From: Heterobasidion occidentale
Taxonomy: Eukaryota > Basidiomycota > Agaricomycetes > Russulales > Bondarzewiaceae
DNA length: 64,000 bases
Direction of reading: 5' to 3'
NCBI GenBank assembly: GCA_039111635.1
Contig: JBCAQO010000002.1
Span: forward strand, 1,364,001-1,428,000
The translations under genes and the position numbers were made by a program. Of the stretch, positions 11,307 to 22,609 are shown piece after piece (the first letter of the stretch is position 1; every line of letters begins with the position of its first letter). Under the pieces are notes generated by a model. The model saw nothing but the letters and a program-made list of their open reading frames with translations, was not told the origin of the DNA and searched no databases.

Positions 11307-13134
11307 TCATTGGCTCTCTGATGAGATGCCTAGGTTCATACCCTCAACAGAGAATTTGACAATCCTCGTATTAAGCGTCTTCAAGCTTACCAGCACCAGC
11401 ACTCCTGTCTCCGCGAATCCTGGCACGAGAATGATTCTACACTTCCGTGAGTTCTGTTTGACGAGACGCGTCGAAAATCGTGGCTGGCAACCGATGGCGT
11501 AGATGTCGGGCGTTTCAGTAAGAATGAATGGATCTGTAGTGAAGTAGGGATGACACCAGAGTGTGTCTGGTGCCGTCGGAGCGACGTGTCGCCATCGCAA
11601 GGTCGATTCTGCAATGCTTAATCGTGTGGCCGGTGGACTTGGTAAGTATTTGAACATGTCGTCTAATGGCTGTCCAGACGTAGCCAGAATCAGGCGGCTG
11701 CGCGGTAAAGGTTGTCCTGCTTTCTTCAAGTCTTCCAAAGAATCTTGAGCCCCTGAAGCAAGGTGTATATACGTAGGGTTTGTCTCGCAGGTGAACGTGG
11801 CATAAGTGGAGGCAGCTCCGAACATAGCTCGAGGGAAACTTTGTTGCGGTAGGATAGTGCCTGAGGGGTCGGAGGCCCCTGGAAGGAGATGGATGGGCAT
11901 TGATGATGCGAGGTCATGGAGGTGCGAGGAGAGGTGGAGGATTGGGTGTGGGGAGAACGACGCAGAGTCGTATCCGTATCGGCGCTGAGAGAAGATCGTG
12001 AGAAGTCAAGTGATGGCTGACATTCGAGGATTAGGAAGAATGACGACTGACAGGCCTTTTCTCAGTTTCTTTTTCTCCATCGTCCACTGGGCCTGTAGCC
12101 CCGATTGGTGCGAGTGAGTTACCGAGAACAACAAGCCGCGTAATCTGTGAGGCTGAAATTTTATCATTCTGCCCACCACTCTCTCCTGTGAGATATTCCA
12201 CAAGCGTCTGTATCTGTGCATCCGATGGAGTGGGCGAGCCTATGTCCAGTCCAGACACAAATGCGACAAAATCCTCTGGCGACTGCGATGCCGCGGAAGG
12301 CTTTTCTGCAGCATTCTGAGGTTAATCCACGAAAAAATAAAGTGGCGTTTGTCCACACCGTCTATGGCCATCTCATCTTGCTCTGTCCCCTCGCCTTCAT
12401 GCTGAGGGGGCATCTCAGCAAAACATAGATCTATGACTTCAAATTCACCGCTACTTGTTTCCATCCCTAAGGCTCCTGCAATTACCCCTGTCAACAGTTG
12501 GGCCTTCTTCAATCGGTCACCGACAAGCTGAATGCGGCCAGACTCGTCCTCGAGTGTGACAATGTCATCTGGAGAGTAGATTTTTTCTCTCGGAGGCGGT
12601 GCAGGGATGGAGCGCTAGAGCCACAGAGACTTCAATGTCGCAAAAAAAACATACATCAAACAACATACATCTCTCCCAATGTCTTCCAAAACATTTGGTT
12701 TCAGCGGCATGTCTAGGTACACAGTTCCAATGACAAAACATAGTTGTCCTTTGATCACATCTAGCACCCGAGGAACGAGCTTTGGAGACCCTGTGAGCGA
12801 TGTTCAGATATATCCGGCATATACACCACATTCGCCAAGATTACGGTCTGAGTTTTGGACTTACCAGCAACATCTTTCCAGCGTTTCTGCGCTTCTTTTT
12901 GGACAAACTCTCTCAATATGCGCAGTCGTGCGAAGTAAATGTTCGCGTATTGGTGTTTGTATGTTTTGTTGGCTGCATTTATCACGAAGGTTGGGGTTTT
13001 GTCGGAAAGAGGCAGCGCTGTCGTTGGGTGGCGGGCGAGAGGACTTGATGGGACAGAACTGTTAGAATCTTCGTTATCAGTATCTGAGATATGGAAGAGA
13101 AGAGGAGTGCTGACAATGGGTCAGACAAGGACAT
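11307..13134 (-). CDS. POL31: DNA polymerase delta small (B) subunit
   Basis: This is the POLD2/Cdc1 subunit that links the polymerase delta catalytic subunit to accessory subunits during lagging-strand synthesis and repair in the nucleus. From the N-terminal side, conserved blocks are TYKHQYANIYFARL (near 12940), KGQLCFVIGTVYLDMPLKP (near 12720), LTGVIAGALGMETSSGEFE (near 12470) and ITRLVVLGNS (near 12130). In the last large exon come LILATSGQPLDDMFKYL and TAPDTLWCHPYFTTDPFIL, diagnostic of this calcineurin-like but catalytically inactive fold. The stop is at 11307. The start is not settled: the ATG at 13132-13134 is out of frame with the first conserved block unless a small intron intervenes, so the 5' end is approximate. 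Family assignment is firm. Confidence 0.9.
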
Positions 13135-13570
13135 TGTAGTAGCCAATCAAGACAGAGTCGGAGGGTGTGTTTGACGCGTGAGCCCCAGAGACGCGACGCG
13201 TGACAACCGCGCCTGTCATATTGTCACACATGATCATTGTATTACGTCGTGTTGCCTTCTCTCTGCCGCTTTCGTCTTCTCGAACGCGAACATTCACCGC
13301 ACAAACGATTCCAATGGTTCGAGCCGCCCCTAAACGTTGACATATGTATTATACATTGTGTTGATCGCGCGCTGCCTCTTTTGCCAATTATGCATCTCGA
13401 GGCTATTTTCGGAACACAGGAGCATCAATGCCCGTAAGGCCAGTCTTGGTCTAGGTGAGGTCATGGAGAGGTGGACTCGGCGTCACTGCACGATACACTC
13501 CTTGTTGAGTTTCAATCTGCTTATAAGCCTTCAACCTGCCGCCCTGCCCCTCATCTTCCCCCCAAGCGCC
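13135..13570. other. Divergent promoter region between polymerase delta subunit and glutamate decarboxylase
   Basis: These ~440 bases separate two divergently transcribed genes. A GGTTCGAGCC stretch near 13315 resembles a tRNA B box, but no A box or cloverleaf surrounds it. No gene is supported. Confidence 0.6.
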
Positions 13571-15753
13571 ATGTCTCTCTCCAAGGTACCCATATCCGCA
13601 CCTCTTTCCTGTACCCTGGCAGACTGATCCTCCGTATCGAAAGCATGTCAATCCAGAACATCTGATACAGCAATCCAAGGTACGTACGTCCTTCAACTAG
13701 CTGACTTTCACTATAAATGCTTTCGATTAGGACAAGCCGCTGCACGCACATCACTTGACAAAGTCAGATCCAACCTCCTTGTCTTACGGTGCTCGTTATG
13801 GGACGTCTTCTGTTCCAAAATACAAAATCCCGTCAACGGTAGGCCGTATGTAACATTTTTTATCCGGAACGGTTGAACTCATTGGTCATTGGCTATAGGG
13901 AATCGACGCTGAATCCAGTTACCAACTCATTCATGACGAACTTTCTCTTGACGGTTCTCCCCTTTTGAACTTGGCGTCGTTTGTACACACATGGATGCCT
14001 GCAGCTGCTGACAGGTTGATGCGAGAGAACATGTCTAAAAACCTGATTGATCAGGACGAATACCCGATGACGCAGGCAATCCATACTCGTTGTGAGTTTT
14101 GCTGAATGTATCTTGAATGACTTTTAAACGTTGTTGCGTCCCAGGTATCTCTATTTTGAGTGACTTGTGGCATGCGCCATCGGCTCACCAGGCCATAGGC
14201 ACAGCTACGACTGGCTCATCTGAAGCTGTCCAACTCGGTGGGCTCGCCATGAAACGTATTTGGCAGGAAAAGCGCAAAGCAGCCGGCAAGTCTATCCACG
14301 AGCCAGGACCGAACATCGTCATGGGTGCGAATGCTCAGGTTGCCCTTGAAAAGTTTGCGCGCTATTTCGAAGTTGAGATGCGTTTAGTTCCTGTATCTGC
14401 CACGAGCAAGTACAGGCTTGACCCAAAGAAAGCTATGGAATACGTTGACGAGAACACGATCGGCGTGTATATCATCTTGGGCAGTACGTTGATGTTTCTT
14501 TCCATCGTTGACGTATACCACATTGACCCACATAACAGGCACTTACACTGGCCACTACGAACCTGTAAAAGAGATGGCCGATCTGCTGGACGAATATGAA
14601 GCGAAGACAGGCAACAATGTGCCCATTCATGGTAAGGGCATCTACTTCGCGACTCAAATTGAATTGCTAATCAGGTTCACTCCTACCAAAGTCGACGGTG
14701 CATCTGGAGCATTTGTTGCTCCTTTTGCCACGGTACGTTCCCACAAACTTATATATCGCAGTTCTTCTCATGCTTAATTCACAGCCCAAACTTGTCTGGG
14801 ATTTCAAAATTCCTCGTGTCGTCTCCATCAACACATCCGGCCACAAATTCGGTCTCGCCTACGTTGGCGTCGGTTGGGTTGTCTGGCGCTCCCAAAAATA
14901 CCTCCCGAAAGACCTCATTTTCGAGCTCCACTACCTCGGTTCTGTCGAATATTCCTTTTCGCTCAACTTCTCCCGTCCCGCAGCCCCCATCATTGCGCAG
15001 TATTTCAATTTTCTGCACCTCGGATTTGAAGGCTATCGACGGGTCGCTCTGAATGGCTTAGCCAATGCGCGCACGCTTTCACGTGCACTCGAGCGCTCTG
15101 GGTATTATACAGTGCTGAGTGACATCCATCGGTATGCGCAAGGAGGAAGCCTGATGGGTGCTGCGAAGACGGTTGGTGCTGTCGATGAAGCGAATGTTGA
15201 GGCAAGTTGATTGAATGATATCCGAGTTACCATCATTGATGTGCCAACAGAACTATATTCCTGGTTTGCCGGTCGTATCTTTCCGGTTCTCTGACAAATT
15301 CAAAGAGAAACATCCTGATTTGCAACAAAAGTGGATCCAGACCCTCCTGCGGTCGAAAGGATGGTGATTACATTGAGCTTTATTCATGTCGCATATTCAT
15401 TGACCATATCGCTCTCGGTAGGATTGTCCCCAACTATGAACTTCCCCCGGCCATGGAGACAGTGGAGATCCTCCGTGTTGTTGTAAGAGAAAACATGACC
15501 GAGGTCCTTATCGATCGCCTTGTTGCGGATCTTGTATGCTGTTGCCCTATCGTCTGGCGGTCCTCGTACTCACTGAATTTCATAGATTGAGATCACTGAA
15601 TCACTTGCGAATGACGACTCACCGACCTACGCGTTAACTTCTCTCGGGGACCAAAAGCATCGATCCACAACTCATGAGGAAAGTCACGGTAAAGTTGACG
15701 GCGACATGAATGGTGTTCCCAAATACTCTGGCACATATGCCAAACCGTGTTGA
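13571..15753 (+). CDS. GAD1: Glutamate decarboxylase (PLP-dependent)
   Basis: The enzyme converts L-glutamate to GABA and CO2, feeding the GABA shunt and acid/oxidative stress responses in the cytosol. The first coding exon is only MSLSK (13571-13585). A second mini-exon reads [12 protein letters not shown], and a third begins [13 protein letters not shown], as in other mushroom decarboxylases. Group II PLP decarboxylase blocks follow: [37 protein letters not shown]-like [33 protein letters not shown] across a junction, and the cofactor lysine in [19 protein letters not shown]. The C-terminal third has [17 protein letters not shown]. The stop follows AKPC at 15751-15753. At least seven introns are present. 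Length is near 540 residues, as expected. Confidence 0.95.
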
Positions 15754-16434
15754 GGAGAATTCTCTCTGCATAGTGAATCAGCTTGCACCATGTTAGAAGA
15801 CTTTCAAAGGTATAGTATATTCTATTGTCTCGAGACTGTCAACGAATCCTGAGTCATTCTACTACCAGTCCGCTTTTGTGCTGTATGTACGATAGAATCC
15901 GTGTTGGAATGCAGTAGTTTCTGACAGCAGATGCGAATATACACCCCTCAAGGTGCACTTGACGGAGCATAGCGGATTGTGAAACGGGCTCGAGAATGCT
16001 CGAGCACTGCTCGAGCCTAGCGAAAAGTAGGGGATTGAGGTAACTATGGCATTCCTAGTCTCCGATGCTGACCAACACAGAAGATTGCAGTCGTTCATGA
16101 CATTCCAGGACATTGCGTTGTATATCTAAAATATCTGAAGATCAAGTCAGGTCTTGGCATCAATGCATCAACTGGCATCAATGCCGTCTTGTTCCATCAA
16201 TCTCATGCCGCCTGCCTCTGGCTAACCCAGTGCTAGCCCCCATCTTGTAACGTTGTTACGGTTCCGTTTTACCGAGACGGACGACGACGAACGCAACACA
16301 GATACTTTATCATACTTACACGTGGGCTTTTAGATCTACCAGGGCCTGGTTTTTGATGCACCCATCACAGCCCATCCTAGCCCATCACCAACTATCTCCA
16401 AGGGCGGAGGATATCGCCTAGCCGAACGAAATTG
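15754..16434. other. Intergenic region with a phased CTCGAG cluster
   Basis: No gene is seen. The stretch carries three CTCGAG palindromes at 15989, 15999 and 16010. It also has short direct repeats (GGCATCAATGC twice near 16155-16185, and CCCATCA-type units near 16360-16390). It ends at the edge of the inverted duplication. Confidence 0.5.
15989..16015. promoter_or_regulatory. Three CTCGAG palindromes spaced 10-11 bp
   Basis: CTCGAG occurs at 15989, 15999 and 16010, so the sites sit on the same helical face. They lie about 700 bp upstream of the start codon of repeat-protein copy A. Binding-site function is inference. Confidence 0.3.
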
Positions 16435-16459
16435 GTCATTTTTTTGATTTCCTTGGGCG

Positions 16460-16465
16460 TATAAA
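16460..16465 (+). promoter_or_regulatory. TATA box of repeat-protein copy A
   Basis: TATAAA sits in the context GCGTATAAAGAGGGAGG, which is kept in both arms. It is about 240 bp upstream of the start codon, and a 5' UTR intron (16531-16592, GT..AG) lies between. The conservation in both copies supports it. Confidence 0.6.
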
Positions 16466-16705
16466 GAGGGAGGCCACCCCACCCGAGTTCTTCAGCTCCT
16501 GCTCCCTTCGTATTCATTTGGTACTGGTTGGTGAGTCATCTCCCTCTCCTCTGCTCCTCTCGCTCTCGGTATTGACCATGTCTTTCCAACAGCCACCTAC
16601 TTTTTTGTTCCCTAACGAGTCACTCTTTGCTTTCGCGCCCAAACTAATTCTAATCTCCACGATCACATCTATCTGATTTCTCTCATCCAAATCATTTTTG
16701 TTATA

Positions 16706-18435
16706 ATGCACTCTTCTTCGTTGATCGCTGCTCTTCTCTTCGTTGCGGCCGCTTCCCCCGCGATCGCTGTTCCCATCTCGTGCGTCTCTCATTCTTCTCT
16801 TGTTGTTGACAGTCCTGGTCTTCGGCTCATATCTCCACTTTTTTTTATGTTCTTGTAGTCAAACTAAGTCTCAAGCTCGTGCAGAGGAAATCGATGCTCG
16901 CGCGTTGGGCCTCGGCTCGATCGTCAAGGAACTTGGTCTCGGTGCTCTCAGTGGTGGAGCTCTCTCCGCCTTGAACCACTTCATCGGCGGTGACTCGTCT
17001 TCCAGCCGTCGTGACGTCAGCCCTGAGGATCTCGCGGAGCTCATGGAGGCTCTTCAAAGGTGAGTCTCCAGTTATCATTCAATATTTATCGCTTGCTAAT
17101 CTTTGTCTGTCCCACAGCGATTCCAGCGACGGCGACATCGAAGCTCGCAAGCTTTCCATTGGTTCTATTGTCAAAACGCTCGGCACTGGTGCCGTTACCA
17201 GCGGTGCCGTCGCTGCTCTCACCCACTTCCTTGGTGATGGAAGCACGGGCAACAAGCGCGAGCTCGAGCAGCTTGAGGCTCGTGGCCTAGGCAGCCTCCT
17301 CGGCAAGTTGATTCCGTCTGCTGAGGAGAGCCTTAGCAAGGTCCTCAAGAACAGCATAGTGGGTGGCCTTGCGTCCGGCGGAGTTCTCGCCGCTGGAGAT
17401 GCCGCTTCCGGCAACAACAAGTATGTCTCTTGTGGTACGGCTTATCAAACGTGGACTAAATGTCATTCTTAGGCGCGAATTGTCTGAGCTCGAGGCTCGC
17501 GCCAGCATTGGTCCAGCATTGGCCAAGCTGGAGGCGTCTCTTGGCAAGGGTGTCGTGAACACTATCGTCGGTAGCCTTGCTGCTGCTGGTGTCTCCGTAG
17601 GCGCCAAGACTATTAAGAACAACCTGCCCTCCAGCCAGACGCAGTAGGTGATATCTTCTTGATCCGCCAAACATATGCTTAATAAACTCTCAGGCGTCGC
17701 GAGTTCGATGAACTCGATGCTCGCAGCCTTGGCAGCGCGTTGAGCAAGATTCTCCCACAGGCCACCGACGACATCGCCACCGTTCTCAAGAACAGCATCA
17801 TCGGTGGTCTTACTGGTGGTGCCGCTGTCGCCGCTGGCAACGCCGCCCTCGGCAACAACAAGCAGCGTGACGTCGCTCACACCCTTCCCTTCGACACCCT
17901 TTCCATCGACCAGATCAAGAACAGCATCCACGGCATCGGGCCCGCCACCCTCCCTATCTCCCTGGACAGGCGCGAACTCGATGGTGACGACGTCGTCGCT
18001 CTCAAGAACATCATCGACAACCTCAGAATCGGTGCTCCAGGCGTCGCTGTCCCCGTTGACGCTCGCGCGTTGGGCGCCACTGGCAAGGGCATCCTGGGTA
18101 CCGTCGCCGGTCTCGCCGCGTCGTCGGCAGTTCCGTCCATCATCGACGGGATCAAGGGTCTCTTCGATCGCGACCTCGATGCCGCCCTCGAAGCTCGTGA
18201 GCCCCTTGGTGCCACCGGAAAGGGTATTCTCGGCACCGTTGCTGGCCTCGCCGCTTCGTCCGCGGTTGAGCCCATCATCAACGGGATCAAAGGTCTTTTC
18301 GATCGTGACCTGGAGTGCGTTTTGCCTTATCCTTCACTGTTGTTTGGCGACTGACGGGCTGAACTACTTTGCAGCACCGACTCCTTGATTGCTTTGAACT
18401 TGCTTGCCAGCCGGGAGCTGAACGAGCTCGATTAA
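16706..18435 (+). CDS. Secreted repeat polyprotein with dibasic sites, copy A (KEP/Ece1-like organisation)
   Basis: I do not recognise a named family. Six exons fit exactly: 16706-16779, 16859-17059, 17118-17420, 17473-17643, 17694-18314 and 18375-18435, giving 476 residues. Residues 1-21 form a signal peptide (MHSSSLIAALLFVAAASPAIA). Seven modules follow, each opened by an E/D-A-R motif (near residues 36, 99, 144, 199, 257, 371 and 415). Each continues into a Gly/Ala/Ser/Leu-rich, partly amphipathic stretch such as GLGSLLGKLIPSAEESL. Dibasic pairs stand at 75-76, 138-139, 193-194, 251-252 and 342-343, usually just before an RE-L-x-x-L-E-A-R string. The last two modules are near-identical copies of each other (GATGKGILGTVAGLAASSAV). 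This is the layout of a Kex2-processed peptide precursor; processing and activity are inference. It is the mirror image of copy B. Confidence 0.7.
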
Positions 18436-18606
18436 TCGACGAATGAGTGTTAACGAATTTCTTGACGACCAGTAATCTATGGAGCATATTATTATTATTT
18501 GGGCACGTTATATCGTTATTTTTATAGGGTTCTTTGTGTTCCTCCTGTTCTGTAGTTGGAACGAATACAAAGGGTGCTTTCGGGAGCTGATAAGAGTTTG
18601 ACAACT
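18433..18606 (+). other. Conserved 3' flank of repeat-protein copy A
   Basis: About 170 bp after the stop codon are nearly the same as the flank of copy B. They include an AT-rich ATTATTATTATTTGG stretch that may carry the polyadenylation signal. Identity here is higher than in exons 3 and 4, so it was probably kept alike by sequence exchange. Confidence 0.5.
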
Positions 18607-18740
18607 GGCAAGAGGTTTGAAACACATACCATGCCTCGGCATTGAAACATTGGAGTCCTATCGTGTGCCATACGTAACGTCTGTTGGCCTTTTCACGCAA
18701 GGCCAATTAATACCTTCCCTTGGACCTTGGAATTCAGTAA

Positions 18741-19523
18741 TACTATCACTCCGGTAGTGTTCGGTAATAAAACTGTAAAAATATTCCTCACCTTTGAGAT
18801 GGGACTCTGAGAGGGTGAGAATCGGCATGGATATTGGCAAACACTCACTCTAACTTCCTGTGATTTTGAATATACTGGAAAGCCAGTATGTCGTTGAGCG
18901 GAACGTTTCCGGTGGTCTTGAGGGGTGTTCGGTAATTTCTCCGCACGATGGTCACGATGATGTCACGAAGCCATAGTTGCCGCATTCCAACTCCGCTTCC
19001 AGGAGGCCTGGACTCGCTTGGGAGGAGAGTTCGGTATTCCTCTTTGTCGTGCCTTTCTGCAATCATTGTTCAGAGTGTATCAGCTAAGGAAGGAAATTTA
19101 CAAAAAAAACTATATTATGAGTTCTGGCCGCTGGCGGAGATTGAACTAAGTTCCTAATTCGTCAAGCGTGACTTTGCTGTTGCGCTCGACGAGGACGATG
19201 TTCTGCATTTCAACAATGACACTGGATCTCTCCCCGGAGAAATTTGTACAGTGTAGATTTATCTTATGTGACCTTGGTAAAATATTTTCATGAAAATCGG
19301 ACAAGATTTGCTGGCTCAAGTGAGCAAACATATTTTATCGAACAGGTATTCCTTGAACCATCTCTGATCCGGTGAACTTCTCAGCTTCAGATTTTTTCTG
19401 GGACCTCAGTAATTATATCAAAATAATCTACAGAAAGTTTGAGTAAGATAGATTGAGGACTTGTCGCTCCTCGAGCTATTACCGAACACTGCTCAATTAC
19501 CGAACACTACCGGAGTGATAGTA
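18741..19523. mobile_element. MITE-like non-autonomous DNA transposon (783 bp)
   Basis: Perfect terminal inverted repeats of 28 bp lie at 18741-18768 and 19496-19523. The left one starts TACTATCACTCCGGTAGTGT and continues TCGGTAAT. A TA at each end is the likely target duplication, as in Tc1/mariner-type elements. The subterminal unit GTGTTCGGTAAT recurs at 18925-18936, and its inverse at 19479-19490 just inside the right end. No transposase frame exists inside, so it would need a partner element. It sits between the arms of the inverted duplication. Confidence 0.8.
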
Positions 19524-19821
19524 TAGATGTGGGACATGCTCTGAACTCGGGTTCATCCGAATAAAAAAGTATTGAATACGCGGCATTCGTCAGAAGGCCG
19601 AGTCTGCATCGAAGCAAGAACAGAAGGTTGAGAAACCATATCGGACCAAAAAGACAGACTGAACACGGAACCACCTGGGACCCTATGCATTTGTCCGATC
19701 TCCCCATATAGGCTTGGGTCTAGATCAACGCTCCGCGTCGTTGTTTTGCATACATTCTCAGTCGGTGTACGGCGACACTCCTTCTTGCCCTGCCCTCGTC
19801 CCAGTTTCTGTGCGTGCCATC

Positions 19822-20177
19822 ATGGCCGGCCCCAATCTCGAGGTATTCAAATTCGCTGTCTACGTGTTCTTCCCTGTGCTTGTATTCCTGCACTATGGAG
19901 ATCCAGAATGGTACAACTCGAATGTACTCCCGGTGCGTTCCGTCGGTTTGAGGTAGCACTATATTCCACTCACGGACCTCCATAGTACAAGGAGAGAATA
20001 TTCCCTTCGGAAGAGAAGACCACGCGCAACTTACCCACCAACCATCTTACGGTGCGAGAGGAGCTCGAGCGTATAAAGGCGCAGAAGGCCGCACGCAGGG
20101 TGGAGAGAGACCGAGCTGAGGGACGCGTTGTGGAAGAGCCTGTTACGGGGGCGCAGGGGACAGAAAGGTTGGTCTAG
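19822..20177 (+). CDS. PET100: Cytochrome c oxidase assembly protein Pet100
   Basis: Pet100 is a small inner-membrane mitochondrial factor needed to assemble complex IV. Two exons, 19822-19932 and 19986-20177, give 100 residues. The N-terminus MAGPNLEVFKFAVYVFFPV followed by HYGDPEWY is the hallmark of the family and contains its single membrane segment. The second exon has YKERIFPSEEKTTRNLPTN and a charged helix (REELERIKAQKAARR). It lies between the duplication arms and converges on the dehydratase gene, whose stop is only 165 bp away. Length and motifs match the family closely. Confidence 0.9.
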
Positions 20178-20341
20178 CTGGCATTGGTGGCTTGCTGGTA
20201 AGCCCCCTCGAATACTCATTTCCTCCTTTCTATTAACATTTCTCCTGAAGTAGGTGTGTTGTCGCAATGCTCATCTTAATCTCTTCAACTGCATTCACCC
20301 CTGCATCGCATTTATCTGTAAAATTATCCGCGTATCCCATC

Positions 20342-21712
20342 TCATTTGTGCACTATCAAACTTTCACCGTCCACTGTCACATTCCAATGTCCTCCTGCTG
20401 CAACGTCGGCCGCGACAACATTCTCGTATTCTTTCATCTCGTCGTGAGATATCTTGAAGCCGCCGCATACGATGAAGACCAAATTTCTTCTCTTCGTGGC
20501 CTCAGAATGTACCAGAGGAACCAGAGAGTCAAGGAGTGATAGGTCATATGCGGGTGCGAGTGTGGTAGCACAGGCAAGTTCGACCAGCATCTTGTGGTCC
20601 TCTTATGAAATTGACATCTTGAGTGAGAGCCAAGTGCACAAGGTGCATGCATACCCACCTGCAAATAGCCGCCCAGTCTTCATGCTTAACTCGTCAGGGA
20701 TGGTAACACATTTAACTCCTCCTTTTCTCTCCAAGGCCATTTTCACGACGCCGCCTGACGGCTCCGACGCACCTAAGGAAGACGCTTTCGATGTCAAGTT
20801 GTGGATGTGTACGAGTTTGACGCCGTTCTTCTCGTCATACCGAGCAGAGGTTCCCTCCGGAAGGGTATATGACGAAAAACGATTTGCCATGACAGATTGG
20901 TAAAAGCAGCTTGAGCCATGTGTCTCCAGCGCGATGATGGGTACTGTTGAATCGCGACGTGAGTACAGTGAACTAGACGAGAAAGAGAGACACTTACCGT
21001 CATCCCAATCAGCATCACGACACCCCACTATAATACCTCCCAGGAGTCCTCCTCCACCAACGCTACAAAATATTGCATCTGGTTTGGTCGAGCTAGGCAG
21101 CTGAGACTTGATTTCGTCAATCATCGAGGCATGCCCCTCCCACAACAGGGGATGGTCATATGCTGGCACCAGCACTCTACAGATTTCCATCAGCAAGCAT
21201 TTTCCAAACCGTGGACTTACGCACGCATCTGCTTCCTCCTTGACTGCTTTCTCAGCCGCTTGTACTGCTTGCAAGTAGTACTCCCCAGCGATGACTAGTT
21301 CAGCTCCTAGCCGCTTCAGGAAAAGCCTCGTACTTTCTGCCACGCCCTTCGGGAGGTATATTGTGCACTTCAGATGCAGCGTCTGTGCTGCGCAGGCAGC
21401 CGCAAGCCCCGCATTTCCCCCCGAGGCACAGATGACGTGAAGAGAGGGCCCGTGGCGAGCGAATTGACGCCTGACAAACAGCGAAAGACCTCGATACTTG
21501 TACGACTGAGATGGCTGTAGATTCTGTGCACAGATGTAGAATGGAGGTCTGTCACGTCTCTCCATCAGAATTCAAAGAACATTAACCTCAAGCTTGAGAT
21601 ACACAGAACAATCTGGGCCAAGGTTGTTAGATATGTGAATGGACGGTATAAGAGGTGTTTCGAGCCAGAGCTTCGAGTCGAAGGCCTTGGACAGCGTGGA
21701 TACAGTTGACAT
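20342..21712 (-). CDS. CHA1: L-serine/L-threonine dehydratase (fold-type II PLP enzyme)
   Basis: The enzyme deaminates L-serine (and usually L-threonine) to pyruvate or 2-oxobutyrate plus ammonia in the cytosol. ATG 21712 opens MSTVSTLSKAFDSKLWLETP; an intron follows YLKLE, and the next exon starts NLQPSQSYKYRG. Lys51 in SYK is the expected PLP lysine. SGGNAG (residues 76-81) is the substrate loop, and SVGGGGLLGGI is the phosphate-binding glycine loop. The more usual form of the lysine motif is SGSFKSRG, so SQSYKYRG is a mild departure. Later exons include TIPDELSMKTGRLFA and the C-terminal VFIVCGG before the stop at 20342. Length is about 350 residues. Preference for serine over threonine cannot be told from sequence. 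Confidence 0.9.
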
Positions 21713-22609
21713 TGTCCACTGATGAGAGCCAAACGACTAAGCGGTTCTATTACTGCGGTTCTTTCCTGTCTCGATCGGACCCTATTCTTCACTTGATGCG
21801 TCACGTGGTAGATGCGTCGACTCACGACAATGTTGCGAGTTGCTGCTGCCACGCTCAATTCGCTAAAAGCACGTGCTGAGTTCAGTCTTTACCATGGCCA
21901 TTTGCAAATGATTATCCTGCTTTCATTTTTTCCACAGATCCTAATTGAAGACCTTGTACAGAGCGCAGGCATCGGCAAATATCGGACGGCTTGACGCCGT
22001 GACGGCCCGTTCTACACATATCCCCTCAGCAGACTAGCATAATCAACAAAGGTCTTTAGGCTTTTATAAGCTGATATTCTCACCCTTAGACCTCAATGAA
22101 GGAGGTTGTCAAAGTCGCTCGGCTGGATGATTTTATTTTTCAAGCATACCTCTTCCAACACAAGTACGGCAGCCCAAAATCTGGTTCCATCAGGCACTCA
22201 AGCTCGAGATCTCAAGATCTCGAGTCTGAGAGAGTCTGGGTCCCAAAACAATATTCAAATGCGTCTCGTCTGCTCATATTCTGACGCGATCTATGTGAAG
22301 AGAAACATCGAGGAATAAGTTGCTGTTATATTATAGTGTCCATCCCCGTATTGATAATGTAGGCACTATAGTTCAGTGTTCACGGCGACAAGGTGTGAAT
22401 TTCAATCCACCATCCTGCTGGTGTCGTAGTGAGACACAGTTTGATGTTGGATGTGTGCTTATGAAATGGCATACGACGTCATGATATTGGACTGGGGGTA
22501 TGATATTAACAAGCATTAACACGCCGAAACGAGCAGTATATCACAGGAGACCTTGGGCCACACGGCCTGCACTAGAGTCACCGTAGACATTCAGAAGAAC
22601 GCAGCGACC
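21713..22609. other. Intergenic region with a CTCGAGATCT palindrome
   Basis: No gene is recognised in about 900 bp between the dehydratase start and a truncated gene start. It includes the promoter of the dehydratase and a perfect 22-bp palindrome-like repeat at 22203-22224. Confidence 0.5.
22203..22224. repeat. Perfect short inverted repeat built on CTCGAG
   Basis: CTCGAGATCT at 22203-22212 and AGATCTCGAG at 22215-22224 are exact reverse complements separated by CA. It reuses the CTCGAG core seen three times at 15989-16015, on the other side of copy A. Function is unknown. Confidence 0.4.

Larger units (their letters stand above)
16435..18606 (+). repeat. Left arm of a large inverted duplication (copy A)
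   Basis: This arm matches the reverse complement of about 22728-24906. Homology runs from just upstream of the TATA box, through a 5' UTR intron and the whole repeat-protein gene, to about 170 bp past its stop codon. Beyond both ends similarity stops. The last exon and the first ~150 bp of 3' flank are almost identical between arms, while exons 3 and 4 are clearly diverged. The borders are my reading of where alignment by eye is lost, good to about 10 bp. Confidence 0.85.

Noticed and set aside
13310..13330. tRNA B-box-like GGTTCGAGCC
   Set aside because: No A box at the right distance and no cloverleaf can be drawn.
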